From: Adiantum capillus-veneris
Taxonomy: Eukaryota > Streptophyta > Polypodiopsida > Polypodiales > Pteridaceae
Length of the DNA: 64,000 bases
Assembly: GCA_014529385.2 (NCBI GenBank)
Contig: CM043952.1
Span: 158,443,557-158,507,556, forward strand
Direction: 5' to 3'
A model generated the notes under the pieces. The model was not told the DNA's origin. It saw only the letters and a list, made by a program, of their open reading frames with translations, and did not search any database. Both the position numbers and the translations under genes were made by a program. The stretch's first letter is position 1. Each line of letters starts with the position of its first letter. Below are positions 53,181 to 64,000 of the stretch, piece after piece.

Positions 53181-56124
53181 ACAGTTGTCCTCAACTGTAG
53201 ATATCCAACTGAACTGCCCGGGTAGAAACCGGAAAGATTCCAAATCTTGCTCAATGGTGAGTTGAGCTGGTCCTTTGTCAAAAGAGAACTTAAAATTTAA
53301 ATTAAACAAAAATTCAATAATTCAATACTTACCTTACCGGTTCATGTCCTTCCTCTAGTACCTCGAGGATATCCTTCACCAATCATCAAATTTACAAGCC
53401 ATGTAAGAACTCGTCATTCGCGTCTTTCCAATAGATTGGAAGTTTCCTCATCTGAGAATCTTTTAACTCAATTCCACCTTCTCAATTCCGAGAAGAATAA
53501 TCCTCCTAGAAATCAATCTAGGTCTATGTCCTTGTGCATGACCTTGCGCTATTAGTCCTGAGGATATTAAACCTCTTGTGTCCTCCCGCATAGGGCATGT
53601 CGAGAGCATTAAGCTCATGTGAATCGTCCTGTGGCAGACAAAGTGTGTCATCTTACCAAAGTAAGTTCTTATTCCGGGCCTTTGCTTTGGGTAGGCCAAT
53701 TGTTCTGATCCAAAGTTTCCTTATCCGAGACTCTATTAACTTGATTCCGTCTTCTCAAATTCGAGAAGAATAATCTTCCTAGAAATCAATCTAGGTATCT
53801 GTCCTTGCGCATAATCCTGCGCTGTTAGTCAAGAGGGTATTAAACCTCTTGTGTCCTCCCACATAGAGAATGCCCAAGTCATAGAGCATTAAGCTCGATG
53901 TTTTTCTTTCACAATTTGCAATCACCTTAAAGAAGGTTCTTGTTCCGGGCCGTCGCTCAACGTAGGCGCACGGTTCCAATCCGAAGATTCCTTGTGCATG
54001 GCTGCACTTCCTTCCAATTTTTTTCCTCCTGCGAGTTATTACCACCAGCAGTGTTTTCCAGACGCCCATTAGAGTGTCTTCCTTACAGAATCATAAAAAA
54101 TGATTGACCTTGCGAGCATCAATGACGCCTTGCAAAATCTCAGGCAGATAGGATTCTAGCCATCTGAACGTACGTTCAAACCCGGTTCACAATAGAGCGA
54201 ACCCTCTTCGATTCTCAGGGATGTTCTCCCATATGAATTCTTACCATTTTGAAACGGTTGGCCGACTTTACTCTTACGAACATAATAGTTTGAATTTATT
54301 CCAGCAGCGTGTAAATGCTACTTGACCTGCTCATGGAGAAACATATACCACAACCAGAAGTTGCTACTGTAATGGTAAAAGCACATAGCGTACTCAATGA
54401 TCAACGACCATCAGAAAATGTCTTCTCCGTAGAGAAACTCAAATTCCTTCTACCAAACACATCTCAAATAGAGATTCTCGTGTCGGAATATCCTTGCGCG
54501 CAAAAAGGCGCCCAAGAGAGTATAACAAACTCTCGTCCAGTTCCTTGGCATAGTTCTGCATCTTCGTGTGTTATCCATGTACTCAAAAGTGTACATAATT
54601 CTTACGCTGTGTTAGAGTCTCAATGAACCTGGGAAATTACCTTCCCTTCGTAAGATCCTTAGAGCGAAGACGCTCAACCTGACGATCTCTTGGCTCAATC
54701 TTAGAGCAAAACCCGCTCATCAAATAATCTAGGATTTCAATCCTTGGATTCCTCGAGCATAGGCCGTAGTTGTCACTTGTTCCTTCCCTCGTAAAGAGAG
54801 TGTTCATTCACTCATGCGAAAAGCAGTACCATGTCTTCCCTGACCGGGTAGGGAGTGTGGGCTTAAAGAGTATTCAAGCTTGATGAAAGCTTTTCTTTGC
54901 TGGAAAGCTCAGAATGGTTTCTTCATAATTTTCCTACCCGCAGTAGCATGTAATCTATTTGGGAATTACCGGATACCAGATCAATAGTTGACCTTCCGGC
55001 TACTTAAGCAAACCAATTCATCTCAGAAAACAATGTTTCAATTTGATCTTGCTCTCATAAACACTCGAGAGTGGTAGTCCCGGTTAGACATGACCATATC
55101 TTGTGCAAAAGAGCAAGCAAGCACAATGCACTTTATGATTTCCTCAAACATGTAACTTTGATTGAAAACTTGCCCTCTCACTTAAAGTTCGAGGGTCTTC
55201 TATTCAAGAACTCACGAGTTAGATTGAATTCCCTTACTCCAAACTTTCTGTGTTCAATGATTCCCGTCCCACTACGGGGTTTGGATTCTATGTACACTAA
55301 GGTGTACACTTTCAGCTTTTATTGTTGACTCTACCATCTGTTGCAAAGTATTTTGCAGATGCGTCTACAAAATTCGGGCAAAAGTCCTTTGTTGAATTTC
55401 TTCATCTTTCCTTCCTCAGAGAGGATCGAGAGTGGAGCTACCTTGGCAAGAGTGAACCACTACTTGCTTTGACTCACTCGTGTTCCTATTGGGCAAACCC
55501 ATCCCAATCTTCTTGGATGCCTTCCTCAAAGTGTAGAGGAAAAAAATTTGTCGAAAAATTCAACCTTGAATTGAATCCAAAAGTCTTGTTGTAAGTTCCT
55601 TGCGGAGCTTTGGTATACCAACAAGTACTTGCAATCCCCTTGAGGTGTTTAATCACATGCCTCATCTTCGCCGCTTTTTCAGAAATTGCCGTTTGCAAAG
55701 GCAACTTCAAACTTGTCGAATCAAAGCGGTAGCTTTCGGGGCATCTTCCCTTGCGTCAAAAGTATCAAACTTGACTGGAAGTGTTCCTAGGTCTAGAGAC
55801 CTTCTTCATATCCTTCCCGGAATGACGGGATTTCATGGCTATAGTTCTGGATTGACGTTCATGGATATTTTCTGGATTTTGAAGAATCTCGAGCATTCCG
55901 CTCCTTGGATTCTCTAGGTTCTTGAGCATCATGCTCTTGTCGCCTTCTCAAAGAATCCCAAGCCTTGTGTCGACTTCTTGCAGAGAGAAAAAAAATTCCA
56001 ACTCTGCAAGCTTTTCCTTGCAGGACTTAGGGTTCCGCCTGCTTACTTCTCTCTTGGCTTGTCATGGCTTCTTTCCGTATCTTCCCAGAGTCGTCCTCCT
56101 TCACAGAGAAAGAGAAGAGACCAT
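53181..56124 (-). other. Non-coding interior of F with a direct repeat
   Basis: A block at about 53470-53700 is repeated with changes at about 53750-53990; shared segments include AATAATCNTCCTAGAAATCA, ATTAAACCTCTTGTGTCCTCC and GAGCATTAAGCTC. Both carry the hairpin CCTAGA-AATCAA-TCTAGG. The ORFs present (60-105 codons) show no retroelement domain. Confidence 0.6.
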
Positions 56125-56136
56125 GCTCTGATACCA
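56125..56136 (-). other. Primer-binding site of F (initiator tRNA-Met)
   Basis: TGGTATCAGAGC on the minus strand, one base from the 5' LTR. Confidence 0.92.
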
Positions 56137-56137
56137 C

Positions 56138-58039
56138 TGTCACAAACGGGAGCGCATAACAATATAAAATATACTCGGATAAATAGAATTTATCACTTAA
56201 TACTGAAGCCAAAGGATATAGAGAGAAATAAATAGAGAGAGAGAGAGAAGATCGACACAGTACTGGGGACCAGAAGATGGGCTGGTCCCCCCCCGTAATA
56301 GTATCTTTATTACTGAGGAGAAGTCTATACAAGCACTTGAACCGAACGTATTACCACGTTCGTTCTAGAATAAGACTTGATGGTTCCCGAAAGCCTTAGC
56401 TTCCGATTCCTAGGGCAAAACCCTATTCCAAGGAACTTCCGTTCCTTATTCCAATTCCTCGAGAATCAAGGTTCTCGCCTCTGGATCTCACCTTCCAGAC
56501 TCAGGGCATGGCATCCCTGCAACTCTTTTCCAATTCTCTTTCCAGAGTCCTCTTCCCGCAGAACAACTCTGCTTTCCCGGACACGAAGTCCTTACTTGGG
56601 AATCCCAACTTCCGGATCACAACTTGAGAGACTACCTCTCTCCGATCCGTGGATCTACTTCCCAAACTCGGGTACGAAACCCTTGGGCTGATCTGGCTCT
56701 AGTTCCTCAGAGCGCTTTTCTCCTGCAGAGGCTCATACCTTCCTCTGCTCCTACTCTCTCACTCAGAGGAAGTACACCTACAAACAAATACTCAGAGTTC
56801 ATAACATGAAAATCGTTACCTTCAAAGTCTCGACGCTCGAAACGCAACTCCGTTCTCGAAAAGCAATTCCCCGGAAGAGATCTCTCCATAGAAAATCCTC
56901 TCTTCCAATCCTACACACAAAAGAGGTGTGTTCTCGGGTTCCTTCTCGTAAATCAGCCCCGTCTACGATGTTTATGGGCTGAAAACAGAGAAAAACAGCA
57001 ACTTGTCGCGATGGAAACACGCTTCGTAGGCACTTCTTCGCGAGGGAACTCGTGCACTGGGTCTTGGCGACATCTGGTACACTTGGGGCAGCCATGGGCA
57101 TCACCGGCAACGTCTTCTTTACGGCTGAAATCTGCAGCAGCATCTCCTCCTTACAAAGATTGGTCCTCCCCTCTGAGTGAGGGCATGTGATGCTTTTATA
57201 GCTCCTAGCCACGGGCAAGAATAGCTGCTTGCGTAGAGATAGCGACCAGGTTTTTTTTTTTCTTTTTTTTTTTCTGTTTTGCCAGAAAAAGAGAGAGAGA
57301 ACGCTGGCTGATCTATTGCCTTATTTATCAGATGGCTGCCCACTTATTAAGTGGGCGGCCGACGTATTTTAAAAATAGTCTGAACCTGCCCAAAAACTCA
57401 ATAAAACCTTATAAGTTTGAAACAATGCTTTCACAGCACTTCCTAGGCGTCCCTGGATGCAATCACACGCACAATTGCAATGCAGACATAGACTTCCTCG
57501 CGGGAAAGCATCTGCTTTCCCGAAAAGCAATCCCGCTTTCTCAGAAAGCATCTGTTTTTCCTCAAAGTTTCCTCTGAACCCATCTTCATTCAAGTGCTTG
57601 CCTTTCCTTGTGCACAATTCTAACACAGTTCGGAATTTCCTCTCAACTATGGATATTCCCTTTCCGATGCACCCGTCACCCACCTTGTGACGCGTCAGGA
57701 ATACCCATCACCTAGTCACTTACTACTAAACTTACGGTACAATCTCCTTCGCGATGCTCTATGTCACCCATCCTATGACGCATCAGAGATGTACGTTCTC
57801 GAATGGTCGGATACTTCTTCCCGATGCTCCCTGTCACCCATCGGATGTGACGCATCAGAAGTACCCGTTCCTAGTGACCTTACAAATATTCCCATTCACA
57901 ATGCTCCCGTCATTACTTTGAACGACGCACTAGGAATACTCTGTACTCGGATGTCTCCAGTGAGAAAAACCCTCTCACTTATAAATTCAATAATTCATTT
58001 AGAATTATTTTCTTGTCAAATAAAGCCAATTTAGCAACA
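56138..58039 (-). repeat. 5' LTR of F
   Basis: 1,902 bp, near-identical to 51262-53164. Confidence 0.93.
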
Positions 58040-58044
58040 GCTAG

Positions 58045-58740
58045 CCTTACACCTAGAGGCAGCCTACGATTTCACGCCCCTCTCTTTTAGTTGGGCTGAT
58101 TTCCAAGACAAGCTCAAGGCGTGGTTTATGCCACCTCTGTACCTTGCACGATTGAAGGACGATTGAAGAGCTCTCAAGCAAAACGGTACACCAGTTATGT
58201 CTTTCTCTAATCGTGTTTTGCAGCTCGGCACTCAATTACGCAAATCGGATGCGAAGCGCAAGGAGGCATTTCTTTACGGATTGGACGAGTATATCAAGTA
58301 TGATGTCGAAATACTCGATCCAATCGATCTCAACAAAGCGGTAGCAATTGCTCTCGCCCACGAGATGAAGCACAACAAAGGAAAGCCTAAGGAGAACAAG
58401 ACTTTCACAAGTACCTCGCAGACTTCTCAGAACCCTCAGAACGGTAAGAACGGTAAGAATGGCAAGAATGATAACTCTTCTAAGCAATCTACCAACAGTA
58501 TCTCATCAAAAAATTCTTCCAATTGAACCTAAGGGTAAGGCTAACACAATTTCTAAACCTAAGCTTACTACAAATGAAAAGTTAGCACAAGGAATTGTAG
58601 GAGGATACATCACTTCGGAAGAACAAAGCACGTATTCTAAGGAAGGTCGTTGTTTTCATTGTCACATTAAGGGTCACATAAAAGAATATGTCCTAAGCTT
58701 GAATCGAATGAATCTAAAGAACTCATAGCACCCACTACAT
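58045..58740 (+). pseudogene. Gag C-terminal part and zinc knuckle of E
   Basis: Continues the capsid: FSWADFQDKLKAWFMPPLYL, then QLGTQLRKSDAKRKEAFLYG and DPIDLNKAVAIALAHEMKHN, followed by a K/N/S/T-rich linker with GKNGKNGKN. The zinc knuckle reads CFHCHIKGHIKEY, where a small deletion shifts the frame and removes the final cysteine from the reading frame. Stops at 58163 and 58524 are further breaks. Confidence 0.82.
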
Positions 58741-58751
58741 CTATCAATGCA

Positions 58752-59215
58752 ATGAATGACAACACGATTGTGCCCAAAGTTTCTCAGGACCCTCCCATTG
58801 ATGATTCTCTCATTAAATGTTATGGTCGTACGTCGGGGCACCGTTTTGTCATATTGTTTCACCCAGGTAGTATGCATGATGTGATCAGTTCCTCTGTTGT
58901 TGAGAAAGCCCGCCTCGAGATTAGTCCGAGATCTCCTTCGAGGTCTCTGGCTTTCGTCCCGGTATGGACGCTCTCATCACAGAGGAATGCCTTGATGTGT
59001 TGTTTGCAATTCAACAGACTGCCTTCACTAGAAGATTTGTTGTTTCTCCTCTCTCAGGATGTGATATGATTTTGGGCATTCGATGGTTTCGTGAGACTAA
59101 CGCTCTCATTGATTTTGAGGCTAACACTTTAACTCTCAATGCCAAAAGTGATTTTCCTACTGTCTTTCATGGAATGGACATTGCTCCTTCTCCATCTCTC
59201 ATTGCTAATATGTAG
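58752..59215 (+). pseudogene. Aspartic protease of E, altered active site
   Basis: FVILFHPGSMHDVISSSVVE occupies the protease active-site position, with histidine where the catalytic aspartate is expected. After a frameshift it continues with ECLDVLFAIQQTAFTRRFVV and SGCDMILGIRWFRETNALID, the usual C-terminal flap and hydrophobic-G motif of gypsy proteases. Confidence 0.75.
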
Positions 59216-60356
59216 GACAAGGTTGAAAGGATTCGGGATAAGGAGATTCTCTCAGTCTCTCTTTCTCCACAACATGACACACAGGATTTGCATGATTATG
59301 AGAAGCATGATGATTTGAAGGATACTGATTTGCCTGATGATTTGGATGACAAAGATAAGCATGATGATTTGCATGATCAAGATGTGATTTCTCACAAGCA
59401 TGATTAGATGCATGAAGAAGATGTGATTGTTCACCAGGATAATGTGTTAGTTGATGCTTTTTCTAGCGAAGCTAACCTCGTTGTAGATTCGATCAATCAC
59501 CAAGAACCGATCTTGGCTTTCAAGTCGAGGTCCACAGATCCCCCACAAGAAGATTCGATAGATCCCGAAGAAGCGATCTTGGCTCTCGAGCCTTGGTCCA
59601 AGGAACCATCACAGGAAGTATTGTGTGTTCGCATGATTGATACGCACGCATTGTTCCAGTCTTTCATTCGTGACGGTTTCCTGTATTTTAGTCAGCATCG
59701 TTATGTGATCCCTTTTTCTAGGCATGACATATTGTATGTTGAGCACGTCTCTCTTATGGATGAGCACGAATGTATGCAGATCGTTCATGAAAAGTTGAAA
59801 AGTTTTTATGTCAGGAAGTCACATTCCATGTCTCTTCCTTGGCATGACAGTTTTCGAAAGAGCACATGATAGTATGAGCACCAAGCATAGGCATTTCCAT
59901 TGTGATTTGCCACCGTTGATTGATTTTGATCAAACAGAAAAGATTCGATCGCATTGTTTACATGTGTTTGATGAACGGGTTGTCACTCCGTCTCTATGTT
60001 CATCTACATTGCATACACAGTCTTTAGAGAAGACAAGTTTTTTTTCCTTCACTTTACATGGAATGGGTATGTTCACGATTTTGTGTTGGAGATGGTTACA
60101 AGAATTTTCAGCCATGGAGATTCTTGAAGACGGAAGAAGCAGGACTAGACGAAGTTGAAGCAAGAAAGGAGATTCAGAAGACTTTGTGTCGCTTTCAGCG
60201 CGGCCCAAAGAAGCAAGCGTTGCAGACCTTTATGAAGTTCAAGTACCGCTCGACCCACAGAGAAGAGTGGGCCGGCGAAGAGTCCCTTCTAGGATTCTGG
60301 ATGCTGTTGGCGATCTCCCTCGACGCCATACAGTTAGGTACCAGTACCTCACTTTG
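59216..60356 (+). pseudogene. Unrecognised coding-like region of E in place of RT and integrase
   Basis: Begins with an Asp/His/Lys-rich low-complexity part (HDDLKDTDLPDDLDDKDKHD, ends in TAG at 59405). A 153-codon open segment (59408-59869) follows with EAILALEPWSKEPSQEV, MIDTHALFQSFIRDGFLYFS, YVIPFSRHDILYVEHVSLMD and ECMQIVHEKLKSFYVRKSHS. Two shorter segments continue to the PPT (60058-60158 and 60186-60356, motif LDPQRRVGRRRVPSRILDAV). No RT, RNase H or integrase motif occurs. A captured or element-specific gene is possible; function unknown. Confidence 0.5.
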
Positions 60357-60368
60357 AAAAGGAGGGGA
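60357..60368 (+). other. Polypurine tract of E
   Basis: AAAAGGAGGGGA directly before the LTR start TGTCACGTGAC. Confidence 0.88.
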
Positions 60369-61603
60369 TGTCACGTGACACATCCCAACCCTATGTGTCC
60401 GTGGACAAGCTACACCACAGCAGGGTTCAGTCAGTCCAGTTAAGTCTAGATTAGCAGTGATCTGGCACTTTTGTGAGTCTATTCGTAGACCGTGCATGCC
60501 CAATCACTTAGCATAGATGCATATCCTCCGGTTACACACAGCATGATCATCACTATTCCCTTCAGAGTCCATCAGATTCAATCAGGGAAATTTTCCAATG
60601 CATTTAGCCTATTTTCCTATTTTTGGTTATTTTCACTTATTATTTTTAAGTGACTTTCCAACAAAAGTAGGTAGGGCAATTTTGCTAAGTTAATATATAA
60701 GCAAACCCAAGTTAGCACTTGCAGGCAGAAGAGGCAGCAGGAGCTTCCCGCTCAACAGGCAACTTCTCAGCAGAACCCCCCCCCCCCCCCCCCCCCCCAG
60801 CACCCCCAACGTTTTTGGACCTCCATCTTCGCAGGCATCTTCAAGCATTAGCATCGCCATCCTCCCACTTCCCTTGGCGTTTCCCCCCTACAGCAAGTCA
60901 TCGCCAACAGTGACCTTCTCTGGCGTTTTTCCCACGACCAACACAGCCCCATCATTAGCGTTTTTGGGATTGTTAAGCATCTGCAAATTCAGCGTTTAAT
61001 TCACCAAACCAAACACAGCTTGGCAGGGATTTACTAACGCTAGTATTGCTGCCATTTTTAGCATGGAAAAACACCTGCTGTTCCAGCGTTTTCCAGCCTA
61101 GGACATTGACCTAAAACGCAGCCTGACAAGTGCAGATCTTCAGCGTTTTCATCATCAGCATGACCCCGAATAAACCAGTCATTTTCAGCTATGAAAACAA
61201 CAGGAAAACAGTCATTTTCAGCCACCAAGACAACCCCGAATTCAGCGATTAGAAGATCCCAGATTTCAGCCATCAAGTCATCGTCGTCATCGGCATAGTC
61301 CCATTGCATCAGTCCATTGCATGTGCATTGTACACCTTTGTGCAATCAAAGTAGACCACTCTCGCCGACGAGAGTGGGGCCTTCGGAGGAGGGTTTTACA
61401 ACCTCTCGGGTGTCGTATCTCTTCTCTCTCTTTTTCTCAATCTCATTCACTTGCACGCACAATATCCACTCACTTTGTTCGTGATCATAGCACTCTCCAT
61501 AAGACAGAAGGCTCTCTCCTTCCCTAAGAATTAAAAGGAACCTTGAGCAAATAAAGATCACTAATCCTGAGAAAATACAACATTCATTCCGCTGCACCTT
61601 ACA
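60369..61603 (+). repeat. 3' LTR of E
   Basis: 1,235 bp, TGTCACGTGACAC...CACCTTACA, matching 48932-50188 with a shorter trinucleotide repeat and a similar C run (60776-60798). Confidence 0.9.
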
Positions 61604-61608
61604 CCTCA
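61604..61608. other. Target-site duplication of element E, right (CCTCA)
   Basis: One base different from CCTCG at 48927-48931. Confidence 0.82.
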
Positions 61609-62547
61609 CATGACAAGTTTGTTTTGGAGAGGATTGTTTGAGAACATGGGCACCACCTCAAGTTCTCGTCTTCGTTTCATCCACAAATTGATGGACAGTT
61701 AGAAGAGGCTAATTCTATTGTCTTGGATCTGCTGAAGTGTTGTGTCTGATAATAAGGACGAGTAGGAACAGTATTTGCCTATGCTTGAGTATGCATACAA
61801 CAATACGGTGCATTCGTCCACAGGCAAGGCACCTTTTGAGATTGTTGAAGGTGGCAAAAAGGTTCCTCCCATTTTCCATACAAAGGACAAGATCTTTGAG
61901 GTAGATCGATATGTTGAGAGCATGGATGAAATGTATAAGAAAATCAAAGTTGCCTTGGAGAAGACTCCAGCAAAGCAGAAAAGGGCTGCTGATCGTCACC
62001 GTCGTTATTGTTTTCACCTGGTGATATACTTTTACTGTTTGAAAAGGCAAGGTTAAAGAAAATGAGGGGTAAGGAACGCTAGTTTCCTAAGCTCAGCATG
62101 CGTTACTATGGGCCTTTTCAAGTGCTTGATAAGATCAGTGATGTTACTTATAGGCTGAAATTGCCTGACAATTGGAAGATTCATATTGCATTTCACGTGA
62201 GCCATTTGAGACCCTTCGTGGGTGATGTGCTAGAAGATATGCCACAGGAAGATCAGCCAGAAGTCGATGAACTTGATGAGATCTTAATCGCAAAGCAGAT
62301 TTTGGCACATAAAGAAAGAAAAGTTAAGCGACACATTGCAAGACGTTATTTGGTGAAGTTCAAGAACTATCCACCTATGAATGTAAAGTGGATGGAAGAG
62401 CATGAATTGTCAGACTCACCAATTGTATTGCAGCTTTACCTTGAGGCCTTTGGATTACAGCCTACATATGTCCCAACCCAACACGTTCAAAGGAGGGGTA
62501 ATGATGGAGCTAGCAAATCAAATGTACATGCGGATTCAGTGCAATAG
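61609..62547 (+). pseudogene. Integrase core end and chromodomain of chromovirus C
   Basis: Resumes with SLFWRGLFENMG and the FHPQIDGQLEEANS block containing the catalytic glutamate. A frameshift follows at about 61740, then EYAYNNTVHSSTGKAPFEIV and IKVALEKTPAKQKRAADRHR. A second open segment (62098-62547) holds YYGPFQVLDKISDVTYRLKL, FHVSHLRPFVGD and the chromodomain (ILAHKERKVKRHIARRYLV, FKNYPPMNVKWMEEHEL). All domains have counterparts in B. Confidence 0.88.
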
Positions 62548-62754
62548 AAGTGTGCATCACTCTTTAAATGTTAAAGGTATAATGTTCACTTCTATAATAG
62601 ATAGAAACGACAAAAGTATGAAGGTCTCATTAAGTCTTTGTATCTATGTGTTATGACCTTTCTTGCGGGTACATGCAATGATAAAAGGGTGCTAACAACA
62701 CAAGATCATCAATGGCATGTATATATGGCATGCAATCAAGGACATTTGCGATTT

Positions 62755-62767
62755 CAAGAGGGGGGTA
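62755..62767 (+). other. Polypurine tract of chromovirus C
   Basis: AAGAGGGGGGTA before the LTR start TGTCACGAGG; same layout as in B. Confidence 0.85.
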
Positions 62768-63894
62768 TGTCACGAGGACGTCGCAACTGCTAACCTTAGC
62801 TGTTGGTTTCTTTCCCTTGATTTTTGTTTAATTTTTGGGACCCCCTCTTTTTGGAGTTGCAAATGGCCGGGCACTGTATGGCCAGCCAAGAGTTTCACCC
62901 ACAGACGAGAAGGCCTTGTTGCCACGAGTTGATCAGGCCGACTGGCAATGGAATCCTAGCAATAAAAATATATCTGGGTTCTACTCAAAGTTTGAAGAGA
63001 AGATCACCCTATAACTGGGCTATATTGCATTTTTGGATGTGGCCCCAGTGGTGATAGATGGTCAAATGACCAGTGGAAGTGCCATGGAAGCCTCTCCTAA
63101 AATTTAGGAACTGCTATTTTGGGCCATGAAATTTGTTGGCGTCATTAGCTTCGGAATGACAAGAGGAACATTTTATTACTCTACCCTAAGTCAACTGAGC
63201 AACCAGTTGAGATAATTTTAGACCGGAAGGTACAAAACAGAAAACCATGCATGAGTGCCATTTGGCACATTTTTGGGCACTTTCCAGATTGAGAGGGAGA
63301 GAGCCGTTGAAATTAGGTGTGGGGCTGCATTTTCAGCCGTATGGTGGATTCTTTGGTACTGTGTGCCTCTATGTACAATGAAGTGCAAGAACTGAAGCCT
63401 TGCACAGCATCACTGCTCTCTCCCCCCCCTCCCCTCTCCGTGCAGTTATGTGATGCCCCACAAGAGGGCTTTTCATTTGACATATGTACAGTTGTGTGGT
63501 CATATGCTTTTGTGCCGAGGCAAGAGCCTCTTTGAGCAGGACGAGGAGTAGCTAACTGCTACTCCAAAAGCACACACGGGTGAGGGTAATAACCTCCACG
63601 TACAGGTGCATTTTCAGCACTGGTTATGTGTTGTTTTTGGACTGTTTTTCAGCCATATGGATGCCAGAAGCATTGGAAACAGTGCCCCATTGTTAAAGGA
63701 CAGTAATGGGGGTGTTTAGGGCTGAAAACAGGTGAAAAACAAGTGATTACAAAGAGCTGTAATTACTGTTTTTGAGCTGAAAACAGAGGGTTTATGCCAT
63801 TATAGGTATTATCTGCAAAGTTTTTATATGTTTTGAAGTTTTAAGTAAAGTTTCGGGTGAAAGCCAAAGTCTACCGCCCTATGGGCCGGTTTCA
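62768..63894 (+). repeat. 3' LTR of chromovirus C
   Basis: 1,127 bp. Collinear with the 5' LTR but without the MITE, with a short GA tract, and lacking about 260 bp between GTTTATGCCATT and CTGCAAAGTTT, including the AATAAA/GGGGCGC module. Confidence 0.88.
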
Positions 63895-64000
63895 CAAACT
63901 TCTTCCGCTTCTTCTTCTTTTTTTGCTTCTGCTTCTTAGGGTTTAGGCCCCTTGGCCGGGTTCTGAGGTTGGCTCCGTTCTTCAGTGGCTTGACACGTCA
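63895..64000 (-). repeat. D-family LTR (D2), right part, continues beyond the window
   Basis: CTTCTTAGGGTTTAGGCCCC and GGTTGGCTCCGTTCTT follow the end portion of the D LTR (45210-45280; 47455-47525). It is the probable continuation of the LTR at 28573-28950. Confidence 0.7.

Larger units (their letters stand above)
51262..58039 (-). mobile_element. LARD-type LTR element F, nested in the gag of E
   Basis: 6,778 bp with two 1.9-kb LTRs that differ at roughly 20 positions by eye (about 1 percent), TSD GCTAG, an initiator-Met PBS and a PPT on the minus strand. The 3-kb interior has no recognisable gag or pol domain. Long LTRs plus a non-coding interior define large retrotransposon derivatives. 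It is the innermost and probably one of the youngest insertions in the window. Confidence 0.92.
48932..61603 (+). mobile_element. LTR element E: gag-protease without RT, nested in the integrase of C
   Basis: About 1.25-kb LTRs, initiator-Met PBS, a gag starting MVVTRSG, zinc knuckle and protease, then 1.1 kb of unrelated coding-like sequence and the PPT. No RT, RNase H or integrase is present in the 2.3 kb after F, so it is a non-autonomous element that retains gag and protease. F (51262-58039) splits its gag. Removing F leaves about 5.9 kb. The MVVTRS start, knuckle and gypsy-type protease suggest a Ty3/gypsy parent. Confidence 0.88.
29038..63894 (+). mobile_element. Ty3/gypsy chromovirus C, host of all nested insertions
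   Basis: LTRs run TGTCAGGAGGACG...GGGCCGGTTTCA (5': 29038-30417 plus 37784-38135) and TGTCACGAGGACG...GGGCCGGTTTCA (3': 62768-63894). Gag, protease, RT, RNase H, integrase and chromodomain run on the plus strand, scattered between insertions of MITE, B, PLE, D, E and F. The element itself is close to 10 kb without its insertions. The flanks GGAAC and CAAAC agree at only three of five bases, so a TSD is not certain. LTR lengths differ (1,732 with the MITE versus 1,127 bp) because of the MITE and a deletion of roughly 260 bp near the 3' LTR end. Confidence 0.85.

Noticed and set aside
51501-58034. Pairs of identical 60-180-codon ORFs in the two F LTRs
   Set aside because: Present twice because LTRs are duplicates; no domain; identity reflects recent insertion, not selection.

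Overview
The window is repeat-dominated nuclear DNA from a land plant. Evidence: chromodomain-bearing Ty3/gypsy elements, Ty1/copia and LARD-type LTR elements primed by initiator-Met tRNA, TTTAGGG-like plant telomere motifs inside LTRs, short Helitrons, an L1-like LINE and very long (CT)n, (GT)n and (GA)n arrays. A Penelope-like element and the abundance of dinucleotide arrays make a large-genome seed-free plant or gymnosperm plausible, but the sequence does not settle this. I found no intact host gene, no tRNA and no rRNA.

Left third (1-28.5 kb). A broken gag-like gene runs off the left edge (1-1138, minus). Next to it is a roughly 290-bp tandem repeat carrying a near-perfect palindrome. A Ty3/gypsy chromovirus, here called A (3020-11339, minus), is split in its reverse transcriptase by a non-autonomous Ty1/copia element (5697-9554, plus) with clear LTRs, PBS, PPT and TSD. 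Then come compound microsatellites, two diverged copies of an unrecognised coding-like sequence (about 14.1 and 15.6 kb), a CACTA-like terminus, two short Helitrons (17137-17319 and 19339-19470, the second inside a LINE), and a patchwork of LTR-element fragments with a five-copy hairpin repeat (26595-26874).

Right part (28.57-64.0 kb) is one deep nest. A D-family LTR (28573-28950 and 63895-64000) appears to be split by chromovirus C (29038-63894, plus). Inside C are a foldback MITE (29401-29677) and a second chromovirus of the same family, B (30418-37778, minus, TSD GTTTA), both in its 5' LTR. Its gag holds a Penelope-like element (38720-42196, minus, 10-bp TSD). Its RT holds element D (44583-47535, minus, TSD GGCAC). 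Its integrase holds element E (48932-61603, plus, TSD CCTCG/CCTCA), whose gag holds LARD element F (51262-58039, minus, TSD GCTAG). Nearly every junction is supported by a target duplication and by the interrupted reading frame resuming on the far side.

The most interesting item is the Penelope-like element. Its reading frame starts inside the C-terminal half of a GIY-YIG-like domain and continues into a PLE reverse transcriptase. This is the permuted domain order of the Chlamys/Naiad group, not the usual RT-then-endonuclease order. The frame of about 900 codons is broken by only three stop codons. Second is element E, an LTR element with gag and protease but no RT or integrase, carrying an unrecognised ORF in their place. 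All coding regions here are defective. LTR-to-LTR comparisons by eye (F about 1 percent, B about 1.5 percent) suggest that F and B are among the younger insertions.
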